DNA from: Candidatus Moraniibacteriota bacterium
Lineage (GTDB): Bacteria > Patescibacteriota > Minisyncoccia > CAIUEV01 > JAHKAQ01
NCBI GenBank assembly: GCA_014729445.1
Contig: WJJX01000125.1
Coordinates: forward strand, 1-7,559
Direction: 5' to 3'
DNA: 7,559 bases
Of the stretch, positions 1-6,750 are shown one piece after another. The notes below the pieces were generated by a model that ran no database searches, was not told where the DNA came from, and saw only the letters and a program-made list of their open reading frames with translations. Numbering within the stretch: the first letter of the stretch is position 1; every line of letters begins with the position of its first letter. The position numbers were made by a program, and so were the translations under genes.

Positions 1-1287
1 AAGCCAACCTAAAATTAAAGCGGCATTTAAATTCAATTGAAGATTCCTTTGGCCCTGCTTTTTATTTTGCGGTTTTAAAGAACTATTTCGAGCTATAACC
101 CAGCCAAAAACAACAACGCCCAAAATACCCAATAAAGTTCTGAATTCACCGATACTGGAGGTGAAACTGTTTAAAGAAACACCGCGGTGGCTATCCTTGT
201 CAGGGGTTTGAACCACGGTTTCCACGGCTTCATGTCTTATATAATGCGGTGTATAGATCAAACCAATAAAAACAGCGGAAATTGTTAAAACAATCAAAGG
301 CGCTTTACTGAAAAACAATCGAAGCCATCTTTTTAAAACTCTAAAATCGAATCTTTTTCGATAGGGAAACATTAACTCCAATAAAATCTGGCTGCCCACC
401 AGAGAAAGAATAATAAAAATTAAAAGAAAAGTGGATAAATGGTGAATATAGAAAATCCCGACAAAAAGAAAAATGGCCAAAGCCAAAAATCTCTTTTCAT
501 TAAATCTAAAACTCAAAAAGAGACTGAGTAAAACACTAGGGATAAATAGATTGCCGAAAGTGTTTCCCACCACTCCTCCGCTTACAAATTTCATAAAAGG
601 AGCTGCAATAACGTATAAAACCGCTATAAAAGCGAAAGAAATAAGCGCAATGGACTCTTTGCGACTTATTCTTTTGGCCAATTGAAAAATCAAGAGAAAA
701 GAAATCAGATCGATTATCATTAAGAAAACGACCGGAAAAGCGGTCAAAATATCAATACCGGTAAGTTTGGAGAGAACAAAAAACGCAATATGCTCGCCCA
801 CAATCACATCGCTGGTATTATAGTCGGGAATCTTCTCGTTAATCTCTAAATTCTTGACCCAATACATGTGATGTCCCAAATCTGTATTGTTTGGGACAAT
901 ATCCAAAGCTAGAAACCTAGCGCTGATTAAAATTGAAATCAAAGAGAGAATAATCAAATTTTTTCGACTGAAAGTTTTAATTGGCAAAACAGGTTTTGAA
1001 TTATGCTGACTCTTTTTTTGCAAGAAATAATAAGCCAAGGCCAAAACGCCGACACTGAAAATCAAGGTCAGATACAAATTAAAAGCATTTAAACCTACGT
1101 TAAAACGACCCAGGAGTAAAACAATAAAATTAATTAAGGTGACGCTAAGAGGCAGACTCAAGCCCGTTTTTTCAATCAGACTCAACCTGTCCCTCCCGGC
1201 AAAAAACAGATCTAAAATCAGCCAACCAGGAACAATAAAAACCAATATTAAAGTCAAAAATAATTTTAAATAGACTAAAAATAACAT
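1..1287 (-). CDS. Polytopic membrane protein, GT-C glycosyltransferase-like (3' end outside window)
   Basis: An uninterrupted minus-strand frame of 429 codons starts at the ATG at 1287 and is still open at base 1, so the C-terminus is missing. The product is very hydrophobic, with about ten membrane segments (roughly residues 5-29, 42-60, 68-88, 110-128, 180-202, 213-232, 247-262, 268-285, 287-306, 328-346, 383-400). Residues 20-50 carry a PGW start followed by a charged stretch and a second helix, a pattern I associate with large envelope proteins of Patescibacteria and archaea. After the fourth helix a loop has D129, D136 and H139-H140, then E165-H166. Acidic residues in an early outer loop are typical of GT-C transferases that use lipid-linked sugars, so a glycosyltransferase or glycan-processing role is inferred, not proven. 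It follows the GT4 gene by three bases, which suggests translational coupling and a shared envelope-glycan role. No family is recognised with certainty; an uncharacterised membrane protein is the safe reading. Confidence 0.85.
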   Translation of the reverse strand, partial: MLFLVYLKLFLTLILVFIVPGWLILDLFFAGRDRLSLIEKTGLSLPLSVTLINFIVLLLGRFNVGLNAFNLYLTLIFSVGVLALAYYFLQKKSQHNSKPVLPIKTFSRKNLIILSLISILISARFLALDIVPNNTDLGHHMYWVKNLEINEKIPDYNTSDVIVGEHIAFFVLSKLTGIDILTAFPVVFLMIIDLISFLLIFQLAKRISRKESIALISFAFIAVLYVIAAPFMKFVSGGVVGNTFGNLFIPSVLLSLFLSFRFNEKRFLALAIFLFVGIFYIHHLSTFLLIFIILSLVGSQILLELMFPYRKRFDFRVLKRWLRLFFSKAPLIVLTISAVFIGLIYTPHYIRHEAVETVVQTPDKDSHRGVSLNSFTSSIGEFRTLLGILGVVVFGWVIARNSSLKPQNKKQGQRNLQLNLNAALILGWL

Positions 1288-1290
1288 AAA

Positions 1291-2430
1291 TTAACTTTTA
1301 AATTCTTTTAGATATTGTCTGGCGATGATTTTCCAATCGAATCTTTCCTTGGTGTATTGTCTTGCTTTTTCTGCAAATAGTTTTCTTAAATCGTCATCCT
1401 CCAAGAATCTGTTTATCACTTTAATATACTTGATTTTGTCTTTTGGTTCAATCAAAATTCCGTTTTCTTTATGCGTTAAGGCGTCTTTAATACCCTCCAA
1501 ATTAGAAGCGATCACGGGAAGTTTGCAGCTTGCGGCCTCAAGCATCGTAACTCCGAAGCCTTCCATATCGCCGGGAACTTTGATATTTGGCTGAATAAAA
1601 AGGTCAACTGTATTAAATAAAAGCTTTTTCTCCTTTTCCGAAACAAAACCAAGAAAAAAAATTCTCTTGGATAATTTTTTCTCCTGAATCGATTTTAGAA
1701 TTTTTTCTTTTTCCTTGCCGGCTCCGGCAATTAAATAAATTGTATTTTTATCCAAATTGGCAAACACTTTTTTAATAAACCAGCTTATTCCCTTACGTTT
1801 GCATAATCTGCCGACGGTGAAGATAAATTTATAATCTTTCTTTTCAAAAAAATCCTGGTGCTTCTGCCAAAACTGTTTATTCTTAGCCCTGGATTTGATT
1901 AATTTGACTAAATCTTTTCGCCGGTATTGAGTAGAATAAAATTCCTGCGGATCTATGCCGTTATTGATAACTGTAACTTTGTCTCTAGGAACTCCCAACT
2001 TGACGGCCTCTTTCTGCGTTTCTTGACTAACAGCGATAATCTTATCCAAATTCCTAAGCGCCTTAATGTTAAAAGTATAATATAGTTTGCTTTTATAGCC
2101 GTAAGTTAAATCCAGACCATGAACCGTGCAAATCACTTTGGTTTTGGGATAAACCATTTTGATAATCTCTCCGACCGGAGCTAAGACCGCGTCGGAAAGA
2201 TGGACGATTTTAAATTTCCTCCCTATTTGAAGTCCTTTTAAAACAGCTATTATGATAAAAGGTAGTAGGAATTTCTTGCCTCTTTTATTGACCAGGGCCT
2301 TGACTCTGGTTTCATCCAGCTTATGAATACTGTGAATTAACTGATAGCTTATTTTTTCCATCCCGCCGACAATGGGCGGATATGTCCTTGAGATAAAGAG
2401 AATTTTTAGTTTTGGTTTTTTAGTCTTCAT
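1291..2430 (-). CDS. GT4-family (GT-B fold) glycosyltransferase
   Basis: This 379-residue protein has the usual length and layout of a retaining GT4 transferase. It would move a sugar from a nucleotide-sugar donor to a lipid-linked or envelope acceptor on the cytoplasmic side of the membrane. The N-terminal Rossmann domain opens with a KILFIS strand (residues 9-14), a PPIVGGMEK loop (18-26) and TVHGLD (102-107). The hinge follows NNGID (156-160). The donor-binding domain has VGR-CKRKG (206-214), an IAGAG strand (234-238) and the EX7E motif E290-GFG-x3-E298, the expected nucleotide-sugar contact. I see no missing key residue. There is no signal peptide or membrane helix, although residues 54-64 are hydrophobic. 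The ATG at 2430 lies inside the 3' end of ricT (11-base overlap) and is the only ATG ahead of the first strand, so the start is firm. Donor and acceptor cannot be told from sequence. The next gene is a multi-span membrane protein, consistent with glycan assembly. Confidence 0.95.
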   Translation of the reverse strand: MKTKKPKLKILFISRTYPPIVGGMEKISYQLIHSIHKLDETRVKALVNKRGKKFLLPFIIIAVLKGLQIGRKFKIVHLSDAVLAPVGEIIKMVYPKTKVICTVHGLDLTYGYKSKLYYTFNIKALRNLDKIIAVSQETQKEAVKLGVPRDKVTVINNGIDPQEFYSTQYRRKDLVKLIKSRAKNKQFWQKHQDFFEKKDYKFIFTVGRLCKRKGISWFIKKVFANLDKNTIYLIAGAGKEKEKILKSIQEKKLSKRIFFLGFVSEKEKKLLFNTVDLFIQPNIKVPGDMEGFGVTMLEAASCKLPVIASNLEGIKDALTHKENGILIEPKDKIKYIKVINRFLEDDDLRKLFAEKARQYTKERFDWKIIARQYLKEFKS

Positions 2431-3274
2431 CTTTTAATTTTTTAAAATTCTTTAGATCTTTTTCTAAAAACCATTTTTCCTCCTCGGATTGAAATTTAAC
2501 CAAAAACTTTTTTTGTAAAATTTTCACATTGACCACTTTGCCTTTTTTGCCTTTATAAATTATCTTTTCTCCTACTTTGGGAAGACCTTTTGAAAGCTCT
2601 TCGTAAATATCAACTTCATAAGCCAAACAACACATCAACCTCCCGCAACAACCCGAAATTCTTTCATTGCCTCGATGGGTAATTTGTTGAATCCTTGCCA
2701 TATCGGTGTTAATGCTTTTGGAGCAGCTGTTAAAGAGCAGACAACAAAGCTTTTTGCCGCAAGGACCATAACCCCCGCAAATTTTTGCCTCGTCTCTTGA
2801 TCCGATTTGCTCGAGCCTAACTGCTTTTTGGAAAGTATAGGACAAACTTCTTACCAATTCTCGAAAATCAACCCTGTTTTCCGCTGTAAAAGCAATTACA
2901 ATGCAGCTGTTATCCAAACTTTGATCGGCCCCGGCCAATTTCATCGGCAGCTCCAATTCCTTGATTTTGGATCGGACCGCCTTTAAAATTTCCCCATTAT
3001 CTTTATTAAGTTCTTTATATCTTGCCATGTCTTTTTGAGTCGCTTTTTTGATAATTTCATAATATTCGTTGTAATTTTCATCTTTGTCCGTTTCCTGGTC
3101 CGTGATATCCAGTTCCTTTTTTTCCTTAACTGAATCTTTAATTTTGGCTTGAGCTTTACCTAAAAACTGTCCGAAATTATTTTTTAATATATAATATTCG
3201 CCTAATTCAATATCCTGATGAGTTTTTATTTTTTTCAAAGCCTCCCAATCGAAAATTTTAAATTTGTATATCAT
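2420..3274 (-). CDS. ricT: RicT/YaaT-like PSP1 domain iron-sulfur protein
   Basis: This 284-residue protein matches the PSP1/RicT family in length and motif order: a beta-rich N-terminus, a charged helical linker (about 43-105), a LPMKL strand (109-113), FTAENRVDFRELVR (129-142), then QIGSRDEAK (156-164) leading into the cysteine region. Cysteines are at 166, 172, 177, 178, 184, 209, 210, 215 and 216, including CGRLMCC (210-216). In Bacillus subtilis RicT joins RicA and RicF in a complex carrying [4Fe-4S] clusters that affects RNase Y-dependent mRNA maturation, competence and sporulation. Whether RicA and RicF exist in this organism cannot be seen. C209 makes a CC pair where I recall a single Cys before GRLMCC in Firmicutes homologues. 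A C-terminal beta segment (232-272) resembles a small barrel. The ATG at 3274 gives the normal family N-terminus and has no clear SD. The gene overlaps the GT4 start by 11 bases, an unusual pairing for ricT. Confidence 0.93.
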   Translation of the reverse strand: MIYKFKIFDWEALKKIKTHQDIELGEYYILKNNFGQFLGKAQAKIKDSVKEKKELDITDQETDKDENYNEYYEIIKKATQKDMARYKELNKDNGEILKAVRSKIKELELPMKLAGADQSLDNSCIVIAFTAENRVDFRELVRSLSYTFQKAVRLEQIGSRDEAKICGGYGPCGKKLCCLLFNSCSKSINTDMARIQQITHRGNERISGCCGRLMCCLAYEVDIYEELSKGLPKVGEKIIYKGKKGKVVNVKILQKKFLVKFQSEEEKWFLEKDLKNFKKLKDED

Positions 3275-3318
3275 TAAATTAACTTAAAAATATTAGAACT
3301 TTTCTGGCTTTCTTGAAT

Positions 3319-3417
3319 ATGGCCTACAAAAAGCAACAATTTAGCTTAGGAACCCGTGCGGCGCGCGGATTCTTAAAACAGAAAGTCCCGGTTTTCAGAC
3401 AATTTGATAATGTTTAA
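3319..3417 (+). CDS. Possible 32-residue basic small protein (doubtful)
   Basis: A plus-strand frame runs from the ATG at 3319 to the TAA at 3415. It encodes a peptide starting MAYKKQQFSLGTRAARG and ending RQFDNV, with four Lys and four Arg, no Cys and no membrane segment. The composition looks protein-like and the frame uses GC-rich codons (CGT GCG GCG CGC) where the surroundings are AT-rich. Against it: no SD, no clear plus-strand promoter, orientation opposite to all neighbours, and the same bases can be explained by the GC-rich arm of an RNA fold. A frame this short arises readily by chance. I do not recognise the peptide as a ribosomal or other known small protein. Confidence 0.2.
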   Translation: MAYKKQQFSLGTRAARGFLKQKVPVFRQFDNV

Positions 3418-3438
3418 ATCCTTACTGAAAAGCTAAAT
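3339..3438. ncRNA. Candidate structured RNA, three-way junction (ncRNA or ricT leader)
   Basis: Three stems close on each other. P1 pairs 3339-3345 (ATTTAGC) with 3432-3438 (GCTAAAT). P2 is the hairpin 3346-3376, with 14 positions per side and a three-base loop at 3360-3362; its inner part is GC-rich. P3 pairs 3392-3398 (TTTTCAG) with 3425-3431 (CTGAAAA). P1 abuts P2 and P3 with no unpaired base; only the P2-P3 linker (3377-3391) is unpaired. Strand is unclear. P2 pairs slightly better as plus RNA (13 of 14, two G-U) than as minus RNA (12 of 14, one G-U), whereas the best promoter reads the minus strand and would start transcription just ahead of P1. In the minus orientation it would be a long 5' leader, ending 64 bases before the ricT ATG. 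No known riboswitch or ribozyme core was recognised. Confidence 0.4.
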
Positions 3439-3456
3439 ACGACTTCTTAGGTTAAT

Positions 3457-3485
3457 ATTAAACCAAAATTATGAGATAATGACAA
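3457..3485 (-). promoter_or_regulatory. Possible sigma70-type promoter upstream of the structured leader and ricT
   Basis: On the minus strand TTGTCA (3485-3480) is followed after exactly 17 bases by TTTAAT (3462-3457). Each hexamer has one mismatch to TTGACA/TATAAT, though the -10 mismatch falls on the usually conserved second A. Initiation would be expected near 3449-3452, about a dozen bases before the P1 strand of the candidate RNA and roughly 175 bases before the ricT ATG. AT-rich DNA produces such matches by chance, so the call rests mainly on spacing and position. Confidence 0.35.
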
Positions 3486-3533
3486 CTTTTTTAAAAGAAA
3501 GAATTGTATAATAAATTTTTCCGGGCTGTTTAA

Positions 3534-3612
3534 AAATGAGTTTTTATCTTAGCGAAGAACCTACCCTAAAGCAGTTATTTTAAAGAAAAACGATTTAATT
3601 AATGACTCATTT
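3534..3612. repeat. 8-bp inverted repeat spanning the kinase 3' end
   Basis: AAATGAGT at 3534-3541 is the exact reverse complement of ACTCATTT at 3605-3612, the latter overlapping the last codon and stop of the histidine kinase. The arms enclose 63 bases. On the minus-strand transcript the second arm ends in a run of five U. The large AT-rich loop makes it a poor classical terminator; it might fold the 3' end of the kinase mRNA, or it may be chance. Confidence 0.3.
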
Positions 3613-5790
3613 CTGCGCCAAAGGAATTTTTACGAAAAAAGTACTGCCCTTGCCTTCGCCTTTGCTGTCCACCCAGACTTCTCCTCCGTGCGCTTCAGTG
3701 ATTTTTTGAACCACAAAAAGGCCAATTCCGGTGCCGTCGGCTTTCATTTTAGAGATATTTTTACCGCGGGTGAATTTTTCAAATAATCTGTCAAGGTCTT
3801 CTTTGGGGATACCCACTCCGGTATCTTTGATCTTAATCAAAATATTTTTTTTGCCGGCTTTTTCCAAAATCACTTTTATTCCTCCTTTTTGAGTGTATTT
3901 GATCGAATTGTCGACTAAATTACCGATTACCTCGGAGAATTTTTTCTTATCCGCTTTAATCAACAAATTTTCCTCCTTTTTAGCCTTATCGATAAATTTA
4001 AGATAAAGTCCCTTATAATTAGCCTGTATTTTCATAGTATTCAAAACATTCTTGATGATTTTTCTAACATCGGTCAGTTCAAACTCATATTGCATTCTTC
4101 CCTGTTCGATTCTGGAAACATTGAGCAGATCGTCAACCAAATTAATCAACCTTTGATTGGCGATGGAAATTTTATGAATCACCTCTTTTTGTTTCTTACT
4201 GATCTTTCCGAAACGTTCGTTAACCAATAAAGACGAGAAGCCCTTTATCGAGGTCAAAGGCGTCTTTAGTTGATGGGAGGCGATAGAAATAAATTCATTT
4301 TTGGCTTCGTCCAGTCTTTTCAACTTTCGATTGGCCCTTTCCAATTTAGCGGTAGCTTTTTTGATTTCGGTTTTTAAGCGTTTGTTGAATTTTAGAGTCT
4401 CTTTATAAAGCAGGGCATTTTGAATAGCGGTAGCCGCTTGATAGCTTATGATGTTCAAAGTTTTGATATCCTCCTTATTGTAAATATCTTGAGATTCCTT
4501 TTCTCCCAAAGTAATGAGCCCGACGGTTTTGTTCTCGGCTTTCAAAGGCACAATCAAAGCAACTCCGTGTTTTTTAAGATTTTTTAGAAAAGTTTTGGTC
4601 TTACCCTTTTCTATGGCCATTAATTGCTCAACGATAACCGGGATATTTTTGTTTATATAATCGATCCTTAACTTCTTATCACTTTTAACCGCTTTTTTGC
4701 CGTTATAATCAAATCCGTCATTGGCTTTGATGATATACTTTTTAGTTTTGGGATTATATTTCATTATACTGACTGCCGTTGCCTTGAAATTGTCTTTTAA
4801 GCTCTGAATCAAGTAATCAAAAATTTCTTTATCATCAATACTCGAACTTAATTTCAAACTGGTTTCTTCGATTACCTCTTCGACATCATAAAGGGAGGTG
4901 AAAAAATATTTGTTGGCTATTTTGTAGAATGTTTGTTCTACTTTGTCGTAGATTATCAGGGCTAGAATAAGCAAACCCGCGTTCAAGTAGATGGATTGAG
5001 GAATAAAATTAGAAATTATCGAATGAATAGTCATTGCGAAGCCGGCGACGGTTAAAACTGATAATAAAAAAACGAAACTCTTTCGAAGGACTAGTTTGAT
5101 GTCGAAAGCTTTATGAACTATGATTGAGTATGATGTAAATATTACCATTATTATTGCACTATTATTGCCAATCCTAAAAAATTCCGAAGATATTTTATTT
5201 TGTAATAAAAAGTTAAAAACTAACATTATACAACTAGTTAAGAAAAAACCAATCATAAAATATTTAATTTGATTCCTCTTAACTCCTGATAAGCAATATA
5301 ATCTCTTGAATTGAAAGTATAATCCTAAAAATACATTAATTAAAATTACCAGTGAATAAAAGATAAATAGAGCGGTAAATTGATAGCGTATTTTATCTTC
5401 TTCTATGTCTAGATTTTTTATAATTAAACCTGAAATACCTAATATAGATGAAATAATGCTTGGAATAGAAAAAATCAAAATAAGATTTTTTTTGTTTTTG
5501 AATTTTTCAAAATTAATCTCATCAGGAAAGTTAAATAAAAAAATTAAAAAACAATATGTGAAAAATGGTGCTAGAAAAAAATCTAGCTTGAAGAACAGCT
5601 CCGCATAAAATCTATTTGAAATAACCGTTTGGAAATGGTTTGAAAACAACCATAATGAAAAAAGTATTGTAAAAAGAAAAAAACTTATATTAGTAATCGA
5701 CTTCTTGTTTTTCCTATATGTTATAAAACCCAAAAAAAATATTGCCAGATTAACGAATATCGTAATTTTTGAGCTAACTAGTTCAAACAT
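3607..5790 (-). CDS. Membrane sensor histidine kinase (7TM-GAF-HisKA-HATPase)
   Basis: A complete hybrid-free kinase of 727 residues. Seven membrane helices (about 8-24, 35-51, 69-88, 103-124, 138-160, 175-196, 209-226) resemble the histidine kinase 7TM N-terminal domain. An HKAFDIKLVLRKS link follows (226-238), then two more helices (238-260, 267-281). A GAF-like domain spans about 305-460 and a Lys-rich coiled coil 461-499. The HisKA box is SHQLKTPL with phospho-acceptor H506. The ATP-binding domain has the N box NLVDN (624-628), G1 DTGVG (656-660), F box LFEKF (669-673) and G2 GTGIGL (686-691), all intact. It should sense a membrane or small-molecule signal and phosphorylate a response regulator that is not in the window. 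The start at 5790 is nine bases after the radical SAM stop, so it is probably cotranscribed. Codons 1-230 are about 23% GC and rich in ATA, unlike the rest of the gene (about 33% just downstream). Confidence 0.96.
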   Translation of the reverse strand: MFELVSSKITIFVNLAIFFLGFITYRKNKKSITNISFFLFTILFSLWLFSNHFQTVISNRFYAELFFKLDFFLAPFFTYCFLIFLFNFPDEINFEKFKNKKNLILIFSIPSIISSILGISGLIIKNLDIEEDKIRYQFTALFIFYSLVILINVFLGLYFQFKRLYCLSGVKRNQIKYFMIGFFLTSCIMLVFNFLLQNKISSEFFRIGNNSAIIMVIFTSYSIIVHKAFDIKLVLRKSFVFLLSVLTVAGFAMTIHSIISNFIPQSIYLNAGLLILALIIYDKVEQTFYKIANKYFFTSLYDVEEVIEETSLKLSSSIDDKEIFDYLIQSLKDNFKATAVSIMKYNPKTKKYIIKANDGFDYNGKKAVKSDKKLRIDYINKNIPVIVEQLMAIEKGKTKTFLKNLKKHGVALIVPLKAENKTVGLITLGEKESQDIYNKEDIKTLNIISYQAATAIQNALLYKETLKFNKRLKTEIKKATAKLERANRKLKRLDEAKNEFISIASHQLKTPLTSIKGFSSLLVNERFGKISKKQKEVIHKISIANQRLINLVDDLLNVSRIEQGRMQYEFELTDVRKIIKNVLNTMKIQANYKGLYLKFIDKAKKEENLLIKADKKKFSEVIGNLVDNSIKYTQKGGIKVILEKAGKKNILIKIKDTGVGIPKEDLDRLFEKFTRGKNISKMKADGTGIGLFVVQKITEAHGGEVWVDSKGEGKGSTFFVKIPLAQK

Positions 5791-5799
5791 TTGATTTTT

Positions 5800-6744
5800 T
5801 TATTTTATACATTCACATCTATCTATTTTATTTAAAATATTTTTCTTTCTGTATACATTGAAAATTTTTATTAATTTAAGCCTACATTTTGGACAACTTG
5901 ATGGTATGGAAATTGGTGGGGGGGTATCAGTAAATTTACCTAAATTCAATTGCCATCCCTTTTCCTTAGCTTTCCGCAGAATTTTGTATATTGTCCACAA
6001 GGAAGGAGGTTTGTATTCTTTATTATAGTACAAATCTGCTAAAAAAGTACCCTCCTGGACAAAGGTACATGAGAGCTCAATTTCGTTAATATTTAAATTT
6101 ATTAAATATTTTATCGTTTCAATGGTTTCATTATATGCTTCTTTTTCCGAAATTCCTGGTGGTTTTAATAACACGTAGACATACGTCTTAACATTATTTT
6201 TTGCTAATAAATTTACCTTTTTTTCAAATACTCTTTTATCTAACCCTTTTTTTATTATCTTATTTCTAATATAGTCATCCTGGCTCTCTAAGCCGATAGC
6301 TACAGTAAATTTTATCTTCTTCTGATATTTTTTTATCTCTTTTATAAAATCATCGTTAATGTATTCACAGCGAGATTCTATTAATAATTCGATACCATTA
6401 TACTCTTTAGACAAATAGTTATAAACGTTACTTCTAAAGTTTTTTGGGATTTCTCTATTATTGATAAAACTACCTCCATTATAGATTGATACTTTATCTA
6501 TTCTAGAATATTTCTTAATGGCTAGTAAGAATAATACCCAATAAATCAAACTAGGCAATTTATGACCTCGATTATATTTTTTTACTTCATTGTTGAATCC
6601 ACACATACTACACCCTCCTGTTTTCTTCCAGTATTCGCACCCTCCCCCTGGTATTAATATTGTCAACTTTGTTATTGTTTTTTCTAAAGAGAAAGAGAAT
6701 GCTTCATCAATGTAACAATATTTAGATAACATTTTTGATATCAT
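5800..6744 (-). CDS. Radical SAM enzyme, RaSEA/TIGR01210-like
   Basis: This 314-residue protein has a radical SAM [4Fe-4S] motif C36-x8-C45-x2-C48 within GGCEYWKKTGGCSMCGF (34-50). The sequence then follows the archaeosine synthase radical SAM subunit (RaSEA/TIGR01210) pattern as I remember it: IYNGGSFINNREIP (87-100, AdoMet-binding loop), IESRCEYI (122-129), GLES (151-154), KPPGISEKEA (194-203), FVQEGTF (228-234) and EYKPPSLW (243-250). The C-terminus has C284-x2-C287 and C310-x-C312, a likely metal knuckle. Family members in archaea help turn a tRNA 7-deazaguanine-lysine adduct into archaeosine; a bacterial copy with no deazaguanine transferase nearby probably has another substrate, so the function is inferred only at the chemistry level. 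The ATG at 6744 follows the GNAT stop by six bases; M5 (6732) is an alternative start. A run of seven C in the coding strand (5918-5924) encodes part of Thr-Pro-Pro-Pro. Confidence 0.88.
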   Translation of the reverse strand: MISKMLSKYCYIDEAFSFSLEKTITKLTILIPGGGCEYWKKTGGCSMCGFNNEVKKYNRGHKLPSLIYWVLFLLAIKKYSRIDKVSIYNGGSFINNREIPKNFRSNVYNYLSKEYNGIELLIESRCEYINDDFIKEIKKYQKKIKFTVAIGLESQDDYIRNKIIKKGLDKRVFEKKVNLLAKNNVKTYVYVLLKPPGISEKEAYNETIETIKYLINLNINEIELSCTFVQEGTFLADLYYNKEYKPPSLWTIYKILRKAKEKGWQLNLGKFTDTPPPISIPSSCPKCRLKLIKIFNVYRKKNILNKIDRCECIK

Positions 6745-6750
6745 ACTATA

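Larger units (their letters stand above)
3275..3606. other. 332-base intergenic region with RNA-like structure
   Basis: This is the only gap over 300 bases in the window, between the histidine kinase stop and the ricT start, both on the minus strand. No conserved protein gene is visible. It contains a GC-rich patch at 3353-3368 in otherwise AT-rich sequence, several nested inverted repeats, a promoter-like pair on the minus strand and short plus-strand frames. The longest of these has 32 codons; another, at 3536-3583, has 15 codons and is probably meaningless. No tRNA, tmRNA, SRP RNA, RNase P or 6S consensus was recognised on either strand. The elements I can support are listed separately. 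Confidence 0.7.

Noticed and set aside
473..685. Plus-strand open frame of 70 codons near the left end
   Set aside because: It lies opposite the continuous minus-strand membrane protein frame; the Lys- and Leu-rich product looks like an antisense artefact.
1325..1594. Plus-strand open frame of 89 codons opposite the glycosyltransferase
   Set aside because: It is antisense to a well-supported GT4 gene, including the EX7E region, and its product has no recognisable domain.
3290..3317. TTCAAG-16-TAATAT just upstream of ricT on the minus strand
   Set aside because: The -35 half matches only three of six consensus bases; too weak in AT-rich DNA.
3319..3440. tRNA or tmRNA in the intergenic gap
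   Set aside because: No acceptor stem, no T-arm GGTTCRA consensus and no cloverleaf could be drawn on either strand; the GGATTC and GGCC matches are isolated.
3507..3512. Perfect TATAAT on the plus strand
   Set aside because: No acceptable -35 hexamer lies 16-18 bases upstream and no gene follows in that direction.
5405..5608. Plus-strand open frame of 67 codons
   Set aside because: It is antisense to the membrane helices of the histidine kinase and follows from the low stop density of that AT-rich stretch.
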